Assembly (NCBI GenBank): GCA_964612925.1
Contig: CAZTFU010000010.1
Span: 1 to 64,000, forward strand
Reading direction: 5' to 3'
Source of the DNA: Phil1 sp964612925
GTDB lineage: Bacteria > Bacillota > Clostridia > Christensenellales > CAG-138
Length of the DNA stretch: 64,000 nucleotides
Both the position numbers and the translations under genes were made by a program. Below, one piece after another: positions 27,207 through 35,557 of the stretch (within the stretch, counting starts at the first letter, position 1; every line of letters begins with the position of its first letter). The notes under the pieces were generated by a model. The model was given only the letters and a program-made list of their open reading frames with translations. It was not told the origin of the DNA and made no database searches.

Positions 27207-27695
27207 ATGTATTCCCGCTTTACCTCGTTTGCCCCGCGCATAGCGGGATAAGGAGGGGATGTGGGTGTCGTTAGAGGGTTGAAGGGGAGGATATCCTCCC
27301 CTTAATCCTCTAACAAAGAAAGACTAACAGAAGTTCTTAGCACATAAGTGACTGCGGCGTTAGCCGATGTAGAAAACAAGCTTATAGCATTTTCCGTTTA
27401 GCACAAACCCATACTTTTCTGCCTGCACCTTGCGGTGCATGAGTTTAAGCAAAACGAGTTGCTTTATCCTTTTTGCAAGGCGGGCTTAAGGGAGGGAAGG
27501 GTCCCTCTATTTCTCTTATCACTTATCACTTATCACTTTTTTCTTACCTCTCGCTTGCTCTTTCTCGCCAAGTCGATACAACGCTTTACCGATTTATCGG
27601 AGACGGAGATTAAACTAAATTATGCACCCTAAAGCAAGTGCTTCGGGGTGCATATTTGTTTATACAGCTACTTTATTCTTTTGGGGCTGTTTGCC
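27207..27695. repeat. 489-bp gene-free stretch with palindromes and a short tandem repeat
   Basis: No credible gene. It holds an imperfect palindrome at 27270-27314 (GTTAGAGG...CCTCTAAC enclosing AAGGGGAGGAT/ATCCTCCCCTT), a small hairpin TGCACC/GGTGCA at about 27424-27439, and three tandem copies of CTTATCA at 27515-27535. A hairpin TATGCACCC/GGGTGCATA at 27621-27654 lies 41 nt after the groEL stop and may be its terminator, although the T-run is poor. The mixture looks like decayed mobile or repeat DNA. Confidence 0.45.
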
Positions 27696-29327
27696 TTAGT
27701 ACATGCCGCCCATTCCGCCGGCACCGGGTGCGGGTGCGGCAGGCTCGGGAGCGGGGATGTCGCACACAAGGCTTTCGGTGGTCAGAACCATGGCCGCTAT
27801 GCTGGCCGCGTTCTGCAATGCACTGCGGGTCACCTTGGTGGGGTCGATAATGCCGCGCTCGGTCATTACGCCGTATTCGTCAACCTTGGCATCGTAGCCG
27901 TAGCCGACCTTCTTGGAACGCTTTACGTTTTCGACAACAACGCTGCCGTCAACACCGGCATTTATGGCAATCTGACGCACGGGTTCTTCAAGGGCACGAA
28001 GCACTATGTTGATACCGGTCTTATAATCGCCCTCGGCCTTGGCCGCAAGTGCCTTGACCGCGGGAATGACGTTCAGCAGCGCAACGCCGCCGCCGGGGAC
28101 GATACCCTCTTCAACGGCCGCACGAGTGGCGTTGAGTGCATCCTCAATGCGCAGCTTGAATTCCTTCATTTCGACCTCGGTAGCAGCACCAACGGCAATT
28201 ACCGCCACGCCGCCTGCGAGCTTTGCAAGGCGCTCCTGAAGCTTTTCCTTGTCATAATCGCTGGTGGTTTCCTCTATCTGGGCACGGATGGAGCTTATGC
28301 GGGCCTTTATCTCACTGGGATCGCCTGCACCCTCAACTATGGTGGTGTTGTCCTTGTCAACCTTTACCTGACGGGCGGTACCGAGCTGGTCAACGGTGGT
28401 TTCCTTCAGTTCCATGCCGAGTTCTTCGCTGATTACCTGACCGCCGGTAAGCACGGCTATATCCTGCAGCATTGCCTTGCGCCTGTCACCAAAGCCGGGA
28501 GCCTTGACCGCAACGCAGGTGAACGTGCCGCGCAGCTTGTTCACGACCAAAGTCGCAAGGGCTTCGCCTTCAACATCCTCTGCAATTATCAGCAGTTTAC
28601 GACCCTGCTGAACAACGGTTTCAAGCACGGGCAGTATTTCCTGAATGTTGCTTATCTTCTTTTCGGTTATAAGAATGTAGGGATTGTCAAGCACGGCTTC
28701 CATCTTGTCGGTATCGGTTACCATGTAAGCGGAAGCGTAGCCGCGGTCAAACTGCATACCCTCGACCACGTTGAGTTCGGTCTTCATGGTTTTGGATTCC
28801 TCTATGGTGATAACGCCGTCGTTACCGACCTTTTCCATTGCATCGCTTATAAGTGCGCCGACCTTTTCATCGCCTGCGGAAATGCTTGCTACCTGCGCTA
28901 TGGCCTGCTTGTTCTCAACGGGCTTGGATATCTTCTTGAGGCCCGAGATGGCTTCTTCAACCGCCGCCTCGATGCCGCGCTTGATGCCCATGGGGTTTGC
29001 GCCCGCGGCAACGTTCTTCATGCCCTCGCGCACTATTGCCTGCGCAAGAAGGGTAGCGGTGGTGGTACCGTCGCCCGCGACATCGTTGGTCTTGGTGGCA
29101 ACCTCACGCACAAGCTGAGCGCCCATGTTTTCAAACGGATCCTCAAGCTCGATTTCCTTTGCGATGGTAACGCCGTCATTGGTGATGAGCGGTGCGCCGT
29201 ATTTCTTGTCCAGCACTACGTTGCGACCCTTGGGGCCGAGGGTTATTTTAACGGTATTTGCAAGCTGATTCATGCCGCTTTCAAGCGCGCGGCGGGCTTC
29301 TTCACCGTATTTAAGCTGCTTTGCCAT
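27696..29327 (-). CDS. groEL: Chaperonin GroEL (60 kDa)
   Basis: 543 aa, full-length chaperonin. The opening AKQLKYGEEARRALESGMNQ, the ATP-binding VGDGTTTATLLAQAIV-type stretch (here AGDGTTTATLLAQAIVREG), EGMQFDRGYASAYM and the C-terminal Gly-Met tail GGMGGMY are all present. It forms the 14-mer that folds proteins with GroES as lid. It lies 19 nt after groES in a classic bicistronic operon under CIRCE/HrcA control. A long open frame on the opposite strand is a coding shadow. Confidence 0.98.
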   Translation of the reverse strand: MAKQLKYGEEARRALESGMNQLANTVKITLGPKGRNVVLDKKYGAPLITNDGVTIAKEIELEDPFENMGAQLVREVATKTNDVAGDGTTTATLLAQAIVREGMKNVAAGANPMGIKRGIEAAVEEAISGLKKISKPVENKQAIAQVASISAGDEKVGALISDAMEKVGNDGVITIEESKTMKTELNVVEGMQFDRGYASAYMVTDTDKMEAVLDNPYILITEKKISNIQEILPVLETVVQQGRKLLIIAEDVEGEALATLVVNKLRGTFTCVAVKAPGFGDRRKAMLQDIAVLTGGQVISEELGMELKETTVDQLGTARQVKVDKDNTTIVEGAGDPSEIKARISSIRAQIEETTSDYDKEKLQERLAKLAGGVAVIAVGAATEVEMKEFKLRIEDALNATRAAVEEGIVPGGGVALLNVIPAVKALAAKAEGDYKTGINIVLRALEEPVRQIAINAGVDGSVVVENVKRSKKVGYGYDAKVDEYGVMTERGIIDPTKVTRSALQNAASIAAMVLTTESLVCDIPAPEPAAPAPGAGGMGGMY

Positions 29328-29346
29328 TTTGATTATTCCTCCTTAA

Positions 29347-29637
29347 TTATTCAACTACTGCAAGTATATCGCTTTGGCGAACTATTACGTATTCGACGCC
29401 GTCAAGCTTTACTTCGGTGCCGGCGTACTTGGAGAATATTACCTTGTCGCCCGCCTTAACATACATCTTTACTTCCTTGCCGTCCACCATGCCGCCGGGA
29501 CCCACCGCGATAACTTCGCTTACCACGGGCTTTTCCTTTGCACTGCCGGTAAGGATTATACCGCTCTTTGTGGTTTCTTCAACTTCTGCGCTTTTCAGCA
29601 CTACTCTGTCCGCCAGGGGATTGAGTTTCATGGTCAA
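29347..29637 (-). CDS. groES: Co-chaperonin GroES (10 kDa)
   Basis: 96 aa, full length. The opening MKLNPLADRVVLKSAEVEE, the mobile-loop region TTKSGIILTGSAKEKP that contacts GroEL, and VKAGDKVIFSKYAGTEVK are canonical. It caps the GroEL ring. It is the first gene of the operon, about 40 nt downstream of the CIRCE operator. An in-frame ATG two codons upstream is possible and would change little. Confidence 0.97.
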   Translation of the reverse strand: MTMKLNPLADRVVLKSAEVEETTKSGIILTGSAKEKPVVSEVIAVGPGGMVDGKEVKMYVKAGDKVIFSKYAGTEVKLDGVEYVIVRQSDILAVVE

Positions 29638-29676
29638 ATGCCTCCTTATGTTATGATTATTATTAACTCCGCTTTG

Positions 29677-29703
29677 TTAGCACTCATAGAATGTGAGTGC
29701 TAA
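29677..29703 (-). promoter_or_regulatory. CIRCE operator (HrcA binding site)
   Basis: Exact consensus TTAGCACTC-N9-GAGTGCTAA between the groES start and its promoter, just after the predicted transcription start. Established knowledge: HrcA represses groESL here until heat or folding stress draws GroEL away. Confidence 0.97.
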
Positions 29704-29715
29704 ACCACAATGCGT

Positions 29716-29744
29716 ATGATACCCCAATACAGTCTCCAATTCAA
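29716..29744 (-). promoter_or_regulatory. groESL sigma-A promoter
   Basis: On the minus strand TTGAAT, a 17-bp spacer and TATCAT place the transcription start right at the upstream edge of the CIRCE element, as in other Gram-positive groE operons. Confidence 0.75.
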
Positions 29745-29853
29745 GGGCAATATTCATATTTCACAATTACTTCCCATTTTTGCGAAAATGCTGCTTAAAT
29801 GTTTGCATGAATCGTGATATACTGAATTATATTCCCCGAGAGGAGGTATATTT

Positions 29854-30342
29854 ATGCAGCGTTTTGACAAATGGGATGTGCGCTTTATGGATCTTGCGCA
29901 CACCATAGCGCAATGGGCAAGCTGTTACCAAGAAAACAGAAAAATCGGCGCGGTGATAGTTAAGAATAAGCGCATTTTGACCACGGGCTACAACGGTGCG
30001 CCCGCAGGGGTAAAAAGCTGTGTTGAGCGCGGCGAATGCATGCGCAGAAAACTTAACATACCCTCAGGCACACGGCACGAGCTGTGTTATGCCATTCATG
30101 CCGAGCAGAACGCAATCATTCAGGCGGCAAAGCTTGGCGTTTCCATTGAAGGGGCAACGCTTTACTGCACGCATCAGCCCTGCGTTATATGCGCAAAAAT
30201 GATAGTCAATTCGGGCATAAGCCGCGTTGTGTACGGCGAGGGCTATCCCGATGAATTTGCACTTAAAATATTTGACATGGCGGGCGTTAAGATAGAGCGT
30301 TATGAACAAGCTGACCCCGCAGGAAAGGAAAGTGAAGAATGA
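29854..30342 (+). CDS. dCMP deaminase (ComEB family)
   Basis: 162 aa cytidine/deoxycytidylate deaminase family. The zinc site is AIHAEQNAI (His and catalytic Glu) plus TLYCTHQPCVICAKM (two Cys). The N-terminal WDVRFMDLAHTIAQWASC and GAVIVKNKRILTTGYNGAP with the insertion CVERGECMRRKLNIPSG fit deoxycytidylate deaminase, which makes dUMP for thymidylate synthesis. AGGAGGT precedes the ATG. The stop overlaps the next gene by 4 nt. Confidence 0.92.
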   Translation: MQRFDKWDVRFMDLAHTIAQWASCYQENRKIGAVIVKNKRILTTGYNGAPAGVKSCVERGECMRRKLNIPSGTRHELCYAIHAEQNAIIQAAKLGVSIEGATLYCTHQPCVICAKMIVNSGISRVVYGEGYPDEFALKIFDMAGVKIERYEQADPAGKESEE

Positions 30343-30740
30343 AAAGCATAAAACCGGGCCGCAGAAACAGCCGCATGGGCGCGGTGATGAGCATATTCGG
30401 CGTGATATTCGGCATAATATGGACGGGTGCGACAATAGCCATGGGTGCACCGTTCTTTTTCCCTCTGTTCGGTTTGGTATTCATAGGCATGGGCATATAC
30501 AATGCCGTGTTCAATTATAAGAATGCCACATCCAAAAACCGCTACAGCGAATATGACATTGTGGATTCCGATGAAGAGAGCGACCCGCTCAACGAAAAAT
30601 ACGGCCAATGCGACACGAGCCGCGCCGCCGAGCAGGATAGGAGCAATACCGTAAGCGGCGGTGGTTTTTGTCCGTATTGCGGCACCAAGGCCGAAAACGG
30701 CTACATCTATTGCCATAAATGCGGTAAAAAGCTACCGTAA
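30339..30740 (+). CDS. Small membrane protein with C-terminal zinc ribbon
   Basis: 133 aa. A basic N-terminus leads into two hydrophobic segments (about 13-37 and 39-59). A polar linker follows, and the C-terminus is a zinc ribbon, FCPYCGTKAENGYIYCHKCGKK (shown in part: CPYCG and CHKCG). It belongs to the loosely defined zinc-ribbon membrane proteins common in Firmicutes; no function is known. The ATGA overlap with the dCMP deaminase gene indicates co-translation, although no functional link is evident. Confidence 0.75.
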   Translation: MKSIKPGRRNSRMGAVMSIFGVIFGIIWTGATIAMGAPFFFPLFGLVFIGMGIYNAVFNYKNATSKNRYSEYDIVDSDEESDPLNEKYGQCDTSRAAEQDRSNTVSGGGFCPYCGTKAENGYIYCHKCGKKLP

Positions 30741-30783
30741 AATACTTCTTGCGCCGCATGGGCGTATAGCGTATAATAATACT

Positions 30784-30920
30784 CGCTTCGGGGTGTGGTG
30801 AAATTCCATACCGGCGGTGATGCGGCTCTTTTGGTGCCGACAAGCCCGCGAACCCGCACGCTGCGGGCCGAGCCGGTTAGAATCCGGGGCCGACGGTTAC
30901 AGTCCGGATGATAGAAGCCG
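30784..30920 (+). ncRNA. FMN riboswitch (RFN element)
   Basis: All the conserved RFN blocks are present in order: CTTCGGGG..GGTGAAATTCC, ATACCGGCGGTGAT, AGCCCGCGA, CCGGTTAGAATCCGGGGCCG and ACGGTTACAGTCCGGATGA. It lies upstream of the riboflavin transporter gene and is followed by an intrinsic terminator, so FMN binding would end transcription early. Confidence 0.97.
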
Positions 30921-30940
30921 TTTATTTAAGCGTGTTTTGT

Positions 30941-30966
30941 AATTCCCCGAGCAGGGGAATTTTTTG
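30941..30966 (+). terminator. Riboswitch-controlled terminator before ribU
   Basis: AATTCCCC-GAGCA-GGGGAATT followed by TTTTG between the RFN aptamer and the ribU ribosome site. It is the expected expression platform for transcriptional attenuation. Confidence 0.88.
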
Positions 30967-30986
30967 TTTTCGGGAGGAAATATCTT

Positions 30987-31577
30987 ATGCGTAACGCAAG
31001 GGTGCAGAAAATGGTAAAGCTGGCATTGCTGTGTGCAATGAGCGTGGTGCTTATGTACGTGGTAAGGTTTCCCATAATACCCACGCTTGCCTTTTTGGAA
31101 TATGACATGGCGGACGTGCCCATATTGATAGGTGCATTCATGTTCGGCCCGCTTGAGGGTCTTGCGCTTACGGTGGTGATAAGCCTGCTTCAGGCATTGA
31201 CGGTATCTGCGGGTTCAGGGTGGGTAGGCTGCGTTATGCACCTTTTCTCAACGGGCGCATTTGCTCTGATAGCGGGCGTGATATACCGCCGCCGCCACAG
31301 CATACGCGGCGCCATAGAGGGGCTTATTGCGGGCAGCATCGCCATGGTGCTTATGATGATACCCATGAATTATTACATGACCCCCATATTCGTAAGCGGC
31401 CCGAGCATGACATATGCCGAGGCTCAGGGCTATATTTGGAGCATAATATGGAGCTTTATCGGCTTTAATGCGGCAAAGGCGGGCATAAACTCCGTTGTTA
31501 CGTTTGTCGTGTACAAGCCGCTTTCCCGCCTGTTCAAAAAGGAGTTCGGCAGACGAACCGATCGTGAGGGCAACTGA
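30987..31577 (+). CDS. ribU: ECF transporter riboflavin S-component RibU
   Basis: 196 aa with about six membrane segments. The N-terminal helix is followed by FPIIPTLAFLEYDMADVPIL, a RibU hallmark with the D-x-x-D-x-P pattern, then GPLEGLALTVVISLLQALT. It binds riboflavin at the outer membrane face and works with the energy-coupling module (EcfA, EcfA' and EcfT, encoded elsewhere). GGGAGG precedes the ATG. Regulation by FMN through the upstream riboswitch is directly visible. Confidence 0.95.
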   Translation: MRNARVQKMVKLALLCAMSVVLMYVVRFPIIPTLAFLEYDMADVPILIGAFMFGPLEGLALTVVISLLQALTVSAGSGWVGCVMHLFSTGAFALIAGVIYRRRHSIRGAIEGLIAGSIAMVLMMIPMNYYMTPIFVSGPSMTYAEAQGYIWSIIWSFIGFNAAKAGINSVVTFVVYKPLSRLFKKEFGRRTDREGN

Positions 31578-31635
31578 GCCCGCCTTGCGGGCGATAAATC
31601 GCTCCGCCTGTACGGCAGCGGTAGTTTTCAGCAAA

Positions 31636-31661
31636 AAAGGCACCCTTTTGAGGGTGCCTTT
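31636..31661. terminator. Bidirectional terminator between ribU and the SH3-domain gene
   Basis: AAAGGCACCC-TTTTGA-GGGTGCCTTT, a perfect 10-bp stem. The minus strand has a TTTTTT run after it, so it ends the SH3-domain gene well. The plus strand has only TTT and probably serves ribU less efficiently. Confidence 0.8.
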
Positions 31662-31697
31662 CAGCTTATTTTCGGTCAAAGTTTGCCCGAGTTTACA

Positions 31698-32807
31698 TCA
31701 CTTGTTCCACTTGAAACCACTGCCGCTTGAGGAGGAATCCGTACCCGCAATGTACAGCCCATATCCGAGTATGTAGCCGGAGGGCATGTTGGAATTATCC
31801 ATGTAGTAGGGGTTGTTTATCCAGCCGTAGCCCTCAAGATAGTAGCTGCCCGCGCTTGTTGCGCCCGCGGGTGCGGTATCGCTGAGATACTTTGTGAACA
31901 CATATCCCGTGTAGCCCGCGCAAGTCACCTTTGTCCAGTTGCCGCTTGTGCTAAGGCATGTCACCGCGCCGCCCTTTCTTATTGTGGCAAGCACTTTATA
32001 CTTGGTGCTCGGGCCGCTGCGAAGGTTAAGGTTGGTCGTCACATAGCGCACGCTTGTTGCGGGCAGGTTGTATGATCCCGTGCCTGCGGAAACGGAGGGT
32101 GCATACGCCGTAAGGTACTTTGTGAACACATATGCCGTTTGGCCGCGGTATATTACCTCGGACCACTTGCCGCTTGTGCCGATAAGGCGCACCTGTTCGC
32201 CCGCGGCAAGTTCACCTATCTTTTGATATTTGGTGCCGGGGCCCGTGCGCACGTTTACGGGTTCGGTTGCATAGCGATAGCTTGCACCAGTATAGTCGTA
32301 GCCCGTGCCCGGAACGGTGGTTATGGTATTGCCGCCCACGGTCCAGCCGTTAAGCGACGACTGGGTCTCGTTGTAGCAGAATTCGGCATATACCATTTCG
32401 CTAACCTTGCACCTTTCGTCATATACGCTCTTGCATATGCGATAATAGGTGCCGCTTACAAGGCCCTGATCGGCAAGGCTGAGATTGAGCGTTACGCTCT
32501 TGCCGGGTGCAACGCTGTATCCCCAAGAGGGATAATAGCCGCCGTAGCCGCTCATGCTGACCCACCTGCCGTCCTTTGCCATTTCAAGAGAGAATGTGCT
32601 GCCAAACGAATAGGTGGTCCTTACGGATTTGTTGGTAAGGGTTATTTGCAGCGTGGAATTCACGTTCGTCACAACGGACGAAGAAAGCGTCATTTCAAGT
32701 CCGTGTTCGCTCATTACAGCGGAGCCTGTACCCGCCGCCATGGCGGGCATTGCCAAAAGCATAAGTATTGCCGATAGCATCAGGCATAAAAGCTTACGAT
32801 TTTTCAT
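31698..32807 (-). CDS. Secreted protein with two bacterial SH3 domains
   Basis: 369 aa. It begins with a Sec signal peptide (about 1-25, ending MPAMAAG). Residues about 30-130 form a beta-rich domain of the kind found in Firmicute surface proteins (LQITLTNKS, YSVAPGKSVTLNLS). Two SH3_3 domains follow, marked by PVNVRTGPGTKYQKIGELAAG and LNLRSGPSTKYKVLATIRKG (each cited within 20 residues), both ending in AYVFTKYL/GYVFTKYL. The C-terminus is Gly/Tyr/Ser-rich. Such proteins usually bind peptidoglycan. GGGAGG precedes the ATG. No catalytic domain is visible, so the role is probably wall binding or sensing. Confidence 0.82.
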   Translation of the reverse strand: MKNRKLLCLMLSAILMLLAMPAMAAGTGSAVMSEHGLEMTLSSSVVTNVNSTLQITLTNKSVRTTYSFGSTFSLEMAKDGRWVSMSGYGGYYPSWGYSVAPGKSVTLNLSLADQGLVSGTYYRICKSVYDERCKVSEMVYAEFCYNETQSSLNGWTVGGNTITTVPGTGYDYTGASYRYATEPVNVRTGPGTKYQKIGELAAGEQVRLIGTSGKWSEVIYRGQTAYVFTKYLTAYAPSVSAGTGSYNLPATSVRYVTTNLNLRSGPSTKYKVLATIRKGGAVTCLSTSGNWTKVTCAGYTGYVFTKYLSDTAPAGATSAGSYYLEGYGWINNPYYMDNSNMPSGYILGYGLYIAGTDSSSSGSGFKWNK

Positions 32808-33182
32808 TTTTCTTGCCTCCCTTTTTGGTTGATATTACTATTATAATGCAATATGCCCGTATATAAAAGTAAATAAACTATTAACTTCTTCAAAAAAGGG
32901 AAATAAATGGGTTGCCTTAGGGGTCAATGCGCAAAGAAATACTCCGCGCGGCAATCGTCCGTCAAGCCTTGCGCACGATGTTGGCATGCACATACGCGGC
33001 AATCGGCATGTTTTTTCGGATTTAAGGCGGGTGCACAAAGTTTTTTTCGTCTAAAACAGTTTACAAGTCTTGAAATGACTGATACAATAATGTAGTTAGT
33101 GCGGCCAGCCGTTTCTTGGCCTGTACTTTAATAAAAAACAATACTTTCAATAAAATATCGGAAAGGACAGCAAGAAGCAAAC
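32808..33182. promoter_or_regulatory. 375-bp divergent gap with the EF-G paralogue promoter
   Basis: TTTACA (33060-33065), a 17-bp spacer and TACAAT (33083-33088) form a good plus-strand promoter about 90 nt before the EF-G-like gene. Its leader has a GGCCA/TGGCC hairpin. A TATAAT on the minus strand near 32839-32844 may serve the SH3-domain gene. Nothing else is recognisable between 32880 and 33060. Confidence 0.6.
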
Positions 33183-35255
33183 ATGAAAGACTACACCGCA
33201 GCAAACATCCGCAACATAGGCGTATTCGGCCACGGCGGAGAAGGTAAGACCACTCTTACCGAAGCCATGCTTTTCAACGCGGGACTTTTGGAACGTCTTG
33301 GCAAGGTTGAAAACGGCACCACGACAACGGACTTTGATCCGGAAGAGGTAAAGCGCACCATTTCCATAAATGCCGCGCTCGCACCCCTTGAATGGAAGGA
33401 CACCAAGATCAACATCATAGATGCACCGGGCTTCTTCGACTTCTACGGCGAAGTCAGCGCGGCTATGGCACTTGCGGATTCCGCACTTATAGTCGTCGGC
33501 GCAGTATCCGGCCCCGTTGTCGGCGCGGAAAAGGCCATGAATATGTGCAAAAAGGCCAACAAGCCCCGCATGATGGTCGTGAACCAGATGGACCGTGAAA
33601 ACGCCAACTTCACCAAGGTAATGGCGGAAATAAACGAGAAGTTCGGCCCCAGCGTGGTTCCCGTACAGCTCCCCATAATGGAGAACGGCGCATTTGTGGG
33701 TTACGTTGACGTGCCCAACATGACCGCCAAGAAGTTCGACGGCAAGGGTGAGAAGGAGATCCCCATCCCCGCCAACATGCAGTCTCAGGCTCAGAGCGTT
33801 TACGAGGCGCTTACCGAGGCCGCAGCCGAAACCGATGAAGAGCTGATGGAAAAGTTCTTTGAGGAAGGTGAGCTCAGCCGCGAGGAGATCCTCACCGGTC
33901 TCAGCAACGGCGTTAAGGAAGGTATAGTCACCCCTGTATGCTGCTGCGCAGCGGCTCCCAACATCGGCGTTGCAACGCTGCTTGATAACCTTGTTCACTA
34001 CATGCCCTCCGCCGCCGAGGTGAAGAGTGCCACGGCTACCGACGTAAAGAGCGGTGAAACCGTAAGCATGGCCGACCACGGCAAGTTTGCGGGTCAGGTT
34101 ATAAAGACCGTCGTTGACCAGTTCGGTAAGTATTCGATTATAAAGATACATTCGGGCGAGCTTGACGCTTCCACCACCCTTTACAATTCCAATAACGAAA
34201 AGACCGAGAAGAGCGGCAACGTATACATCATGCGCGGCAAGAAGACCGTTCAGGTTGATAAGCTTATCGCGGGCGATATAGGCGCACTTGCAAAGCTTCA
34301 GTTCACCGCCACGGGTGACACGCTTTGCGACCCCGCTTCTCCCGTTACTTTTGCACCCATCAGCTTCCCCGCGGCGGCCATTTCACTTGCCGTTTCCGCC
34401 AAGAAGCAGGGCGATGAGGATAAGGTCTTTGCGGGACTTAACAAGCTGCTTGAAGAAGATCCCACCATATCCCTTGAAAAGAATGCGGAGACGGGCGACG
34501 TGCTGCTCAGCGGCCTTGGTGAGGTACACCTTGACGTTATCTGCTCAAAGCTTAAGAACAAGAGCGGCGTTGAGGCTCAGCTTGCAGAGCCCCGTATCCC
34601 CTACCGTGAAACCATTCGCGCCACCGCAGAGGCCGAAGGTAAGCACAAGAAGCAGACCGGCGGCAGCGGCCAGTTCGGCGTTGTCAACATGCGCTTTGAG
34701 CCCCTCACCAACGGCGAGGAATTCGAATTTGTCAACGCGATTGTCGGCGGCGTGGTTCCCAAGGAATACATCCCCGCGGTTGAAAAGGGTACCCGTGAGG
34801 CCATGCGCCACGGCGTACTTGCAGGTTATCCCATGACGGGCGTTAAGGCCACACTGTTCTTCGGTAAGTATCACCCCGTCGATTCCAAGGAAGTTGCGTT
34901 TAAGTCCGCGGCCCGCCTTGCATATAAGGAAGCCTGCGCACATGCCGCACCCGCCCTTATAGAGCCGATCTACCGTTATTACATCCACGTTCCCAACGAT
35001 TACGTCGGCGCGATAACCAGTGACCTGCCCCGTCGTCGCGGCGTGATGGAAGGCATGAACCCCGTTGAGGACGGCACCGAAGTCGTTGCCCGCGCCCCCA
35101 TGGGTGAAATGATAAAGTACGCCACCGACCTCAGGTCCATGACCCAGGCGCGCGGCTACTTCACCAAGGAATTCATAGGCTATGAAGATGTTCCCGGCAG
35201 TGAAGCCAAGAAGATCATCGAACAGGCCAAGCGCGAGGACGAAGAGGAAGAATAA
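33183..35255 (+). CDS. Elongation factor G-like protein (EF-G paralogue)
   Basis: 690 aa with EF-G domains I-V. The P-loop is GHGGEGKTTLTEAM instead of the canonical AHIDAGKTTT. Switch II reads IDAPGFFDFYGEV, where the catalytic histidine of DTPGHVDF is a phenylalanine, and the guanine motif is NQMD for NKMD. Domain IV is recognisable from TGGSGQFGVVNMRFEP to RRRGVMEGMNP. These changes define the EF-G-like group found beside a canonical fusA in many bacteria. Members have weak GTPase activity and poorly known roles in ribosome recycling or translocation. It has its own promoter. It uses more ATC and other favoured codons than its neighbours, suggesting high expression. Confidence 0.9.
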   Translation: MKDYTAANIRNIGVFGHGGEGKTTLTEAMLFNAGLLERLGKVENGTTTTDFDPEEVKRTISINAALAPLEWKDTKINIIDAPGFFDFYGEVSAAMALADSALIVVGAVSGPVVGAEKAMNMCKKANKPRMMVVNQMDRENANFTKVMAEINEKFGPSVVPVQLPIMENGAFVGYVDVPNMTAKKFDGKGEKEIPIPANMQSQAQSVYEALTEAAAETDEELMEKFFEEGELSREEILTGLSNGVKEGIVTPVCCCAAAPNIGVATLLDNLVHYMPSAAEVKSATATDVKSGETVSMADHGKFAGQVIKTVVDQFGKYSIIKIHSGELDASTTLYNSNNEKTEKSGNVYIMRGKKTVQVDKLIAGDIGALAKLQFTATGDTLCDPASPVTFAPISFPAAAISLAVSAKKQGDEDKVFAGLNKLLEEDPTISLEKNAETGDVLLSGLGEVHLDVICSKLKNKSGVEAQLAEPRIPYRETIRATAEAEGKHKKQTGGSGQFGVVNMRFEPLTNGEEFEFVNAIVGGVVPKEYIPAVEKGTREAMRHGVLAGYPMTGVKATLFFGKYHPVDSKEVAFKSAARLAYKEACAHAAPALIEPIYRYYIHVPNDYVGAITSDLPRRRGVMEGMNPVEDGTEVVARAPMGEMIKYATDLRSMTQARGYFTKEFIGYEDVPGSEAKKIIEQAKREDEEEE

Positions 35256-35298
35256 TTCTCCCAATTCGTGTTTACCTAATAAAAGCACAAATCTACAG

Positions 35299-35325
35299 AG
35301 CCGCTTCCGTATGGGGGCGGCTTTA
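35299..35325 (+). terminator. Probable terminator after the EF-G-like gene
   Basis: AGCCGC/GCGGCT stem with a 12-nt loop followed by TTTAAG. The rest of the 302-bp gap to the MazG gene has another hairpin (AAGCGGC/GCCGCTT, 35336-35354) and AACAGCC...GGCTGTTTTTT (35449-35496), but no gene. Confidence 0.5.
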
Positions 35326-35557
35326 AGTATCAAATAAGCGGCATATTGCCGCTTGTTCGACACTTCTCACTTTTTGCCACACGGGGAATGAATGTGGGTG
35401 ACAAAAGAGTGAGAAAGCTTGAAAAGCGGGAAATGACCGCCGCTCCTTAACAGCCCATTTTCAATATTGGAGCCGCTTTTACACTATGGCTGTTTTTTAT
35501 TGGCGATAGGCGGTGGAGGATGTATAATAATATCAATACAATATAGGAGGAATTTGC

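Noticed and set aside
27515..27536. Tandem CTTATCA units as a CRISPR-like array
   Set aside because: Only three 7-bp units without spacers and no cas genes nearby.
27648..29459. 603-codon open frame on the plus strand
   Set aside because: It is the complement of groEL/groES, which are certain; codon bias produces the long antisense frame.
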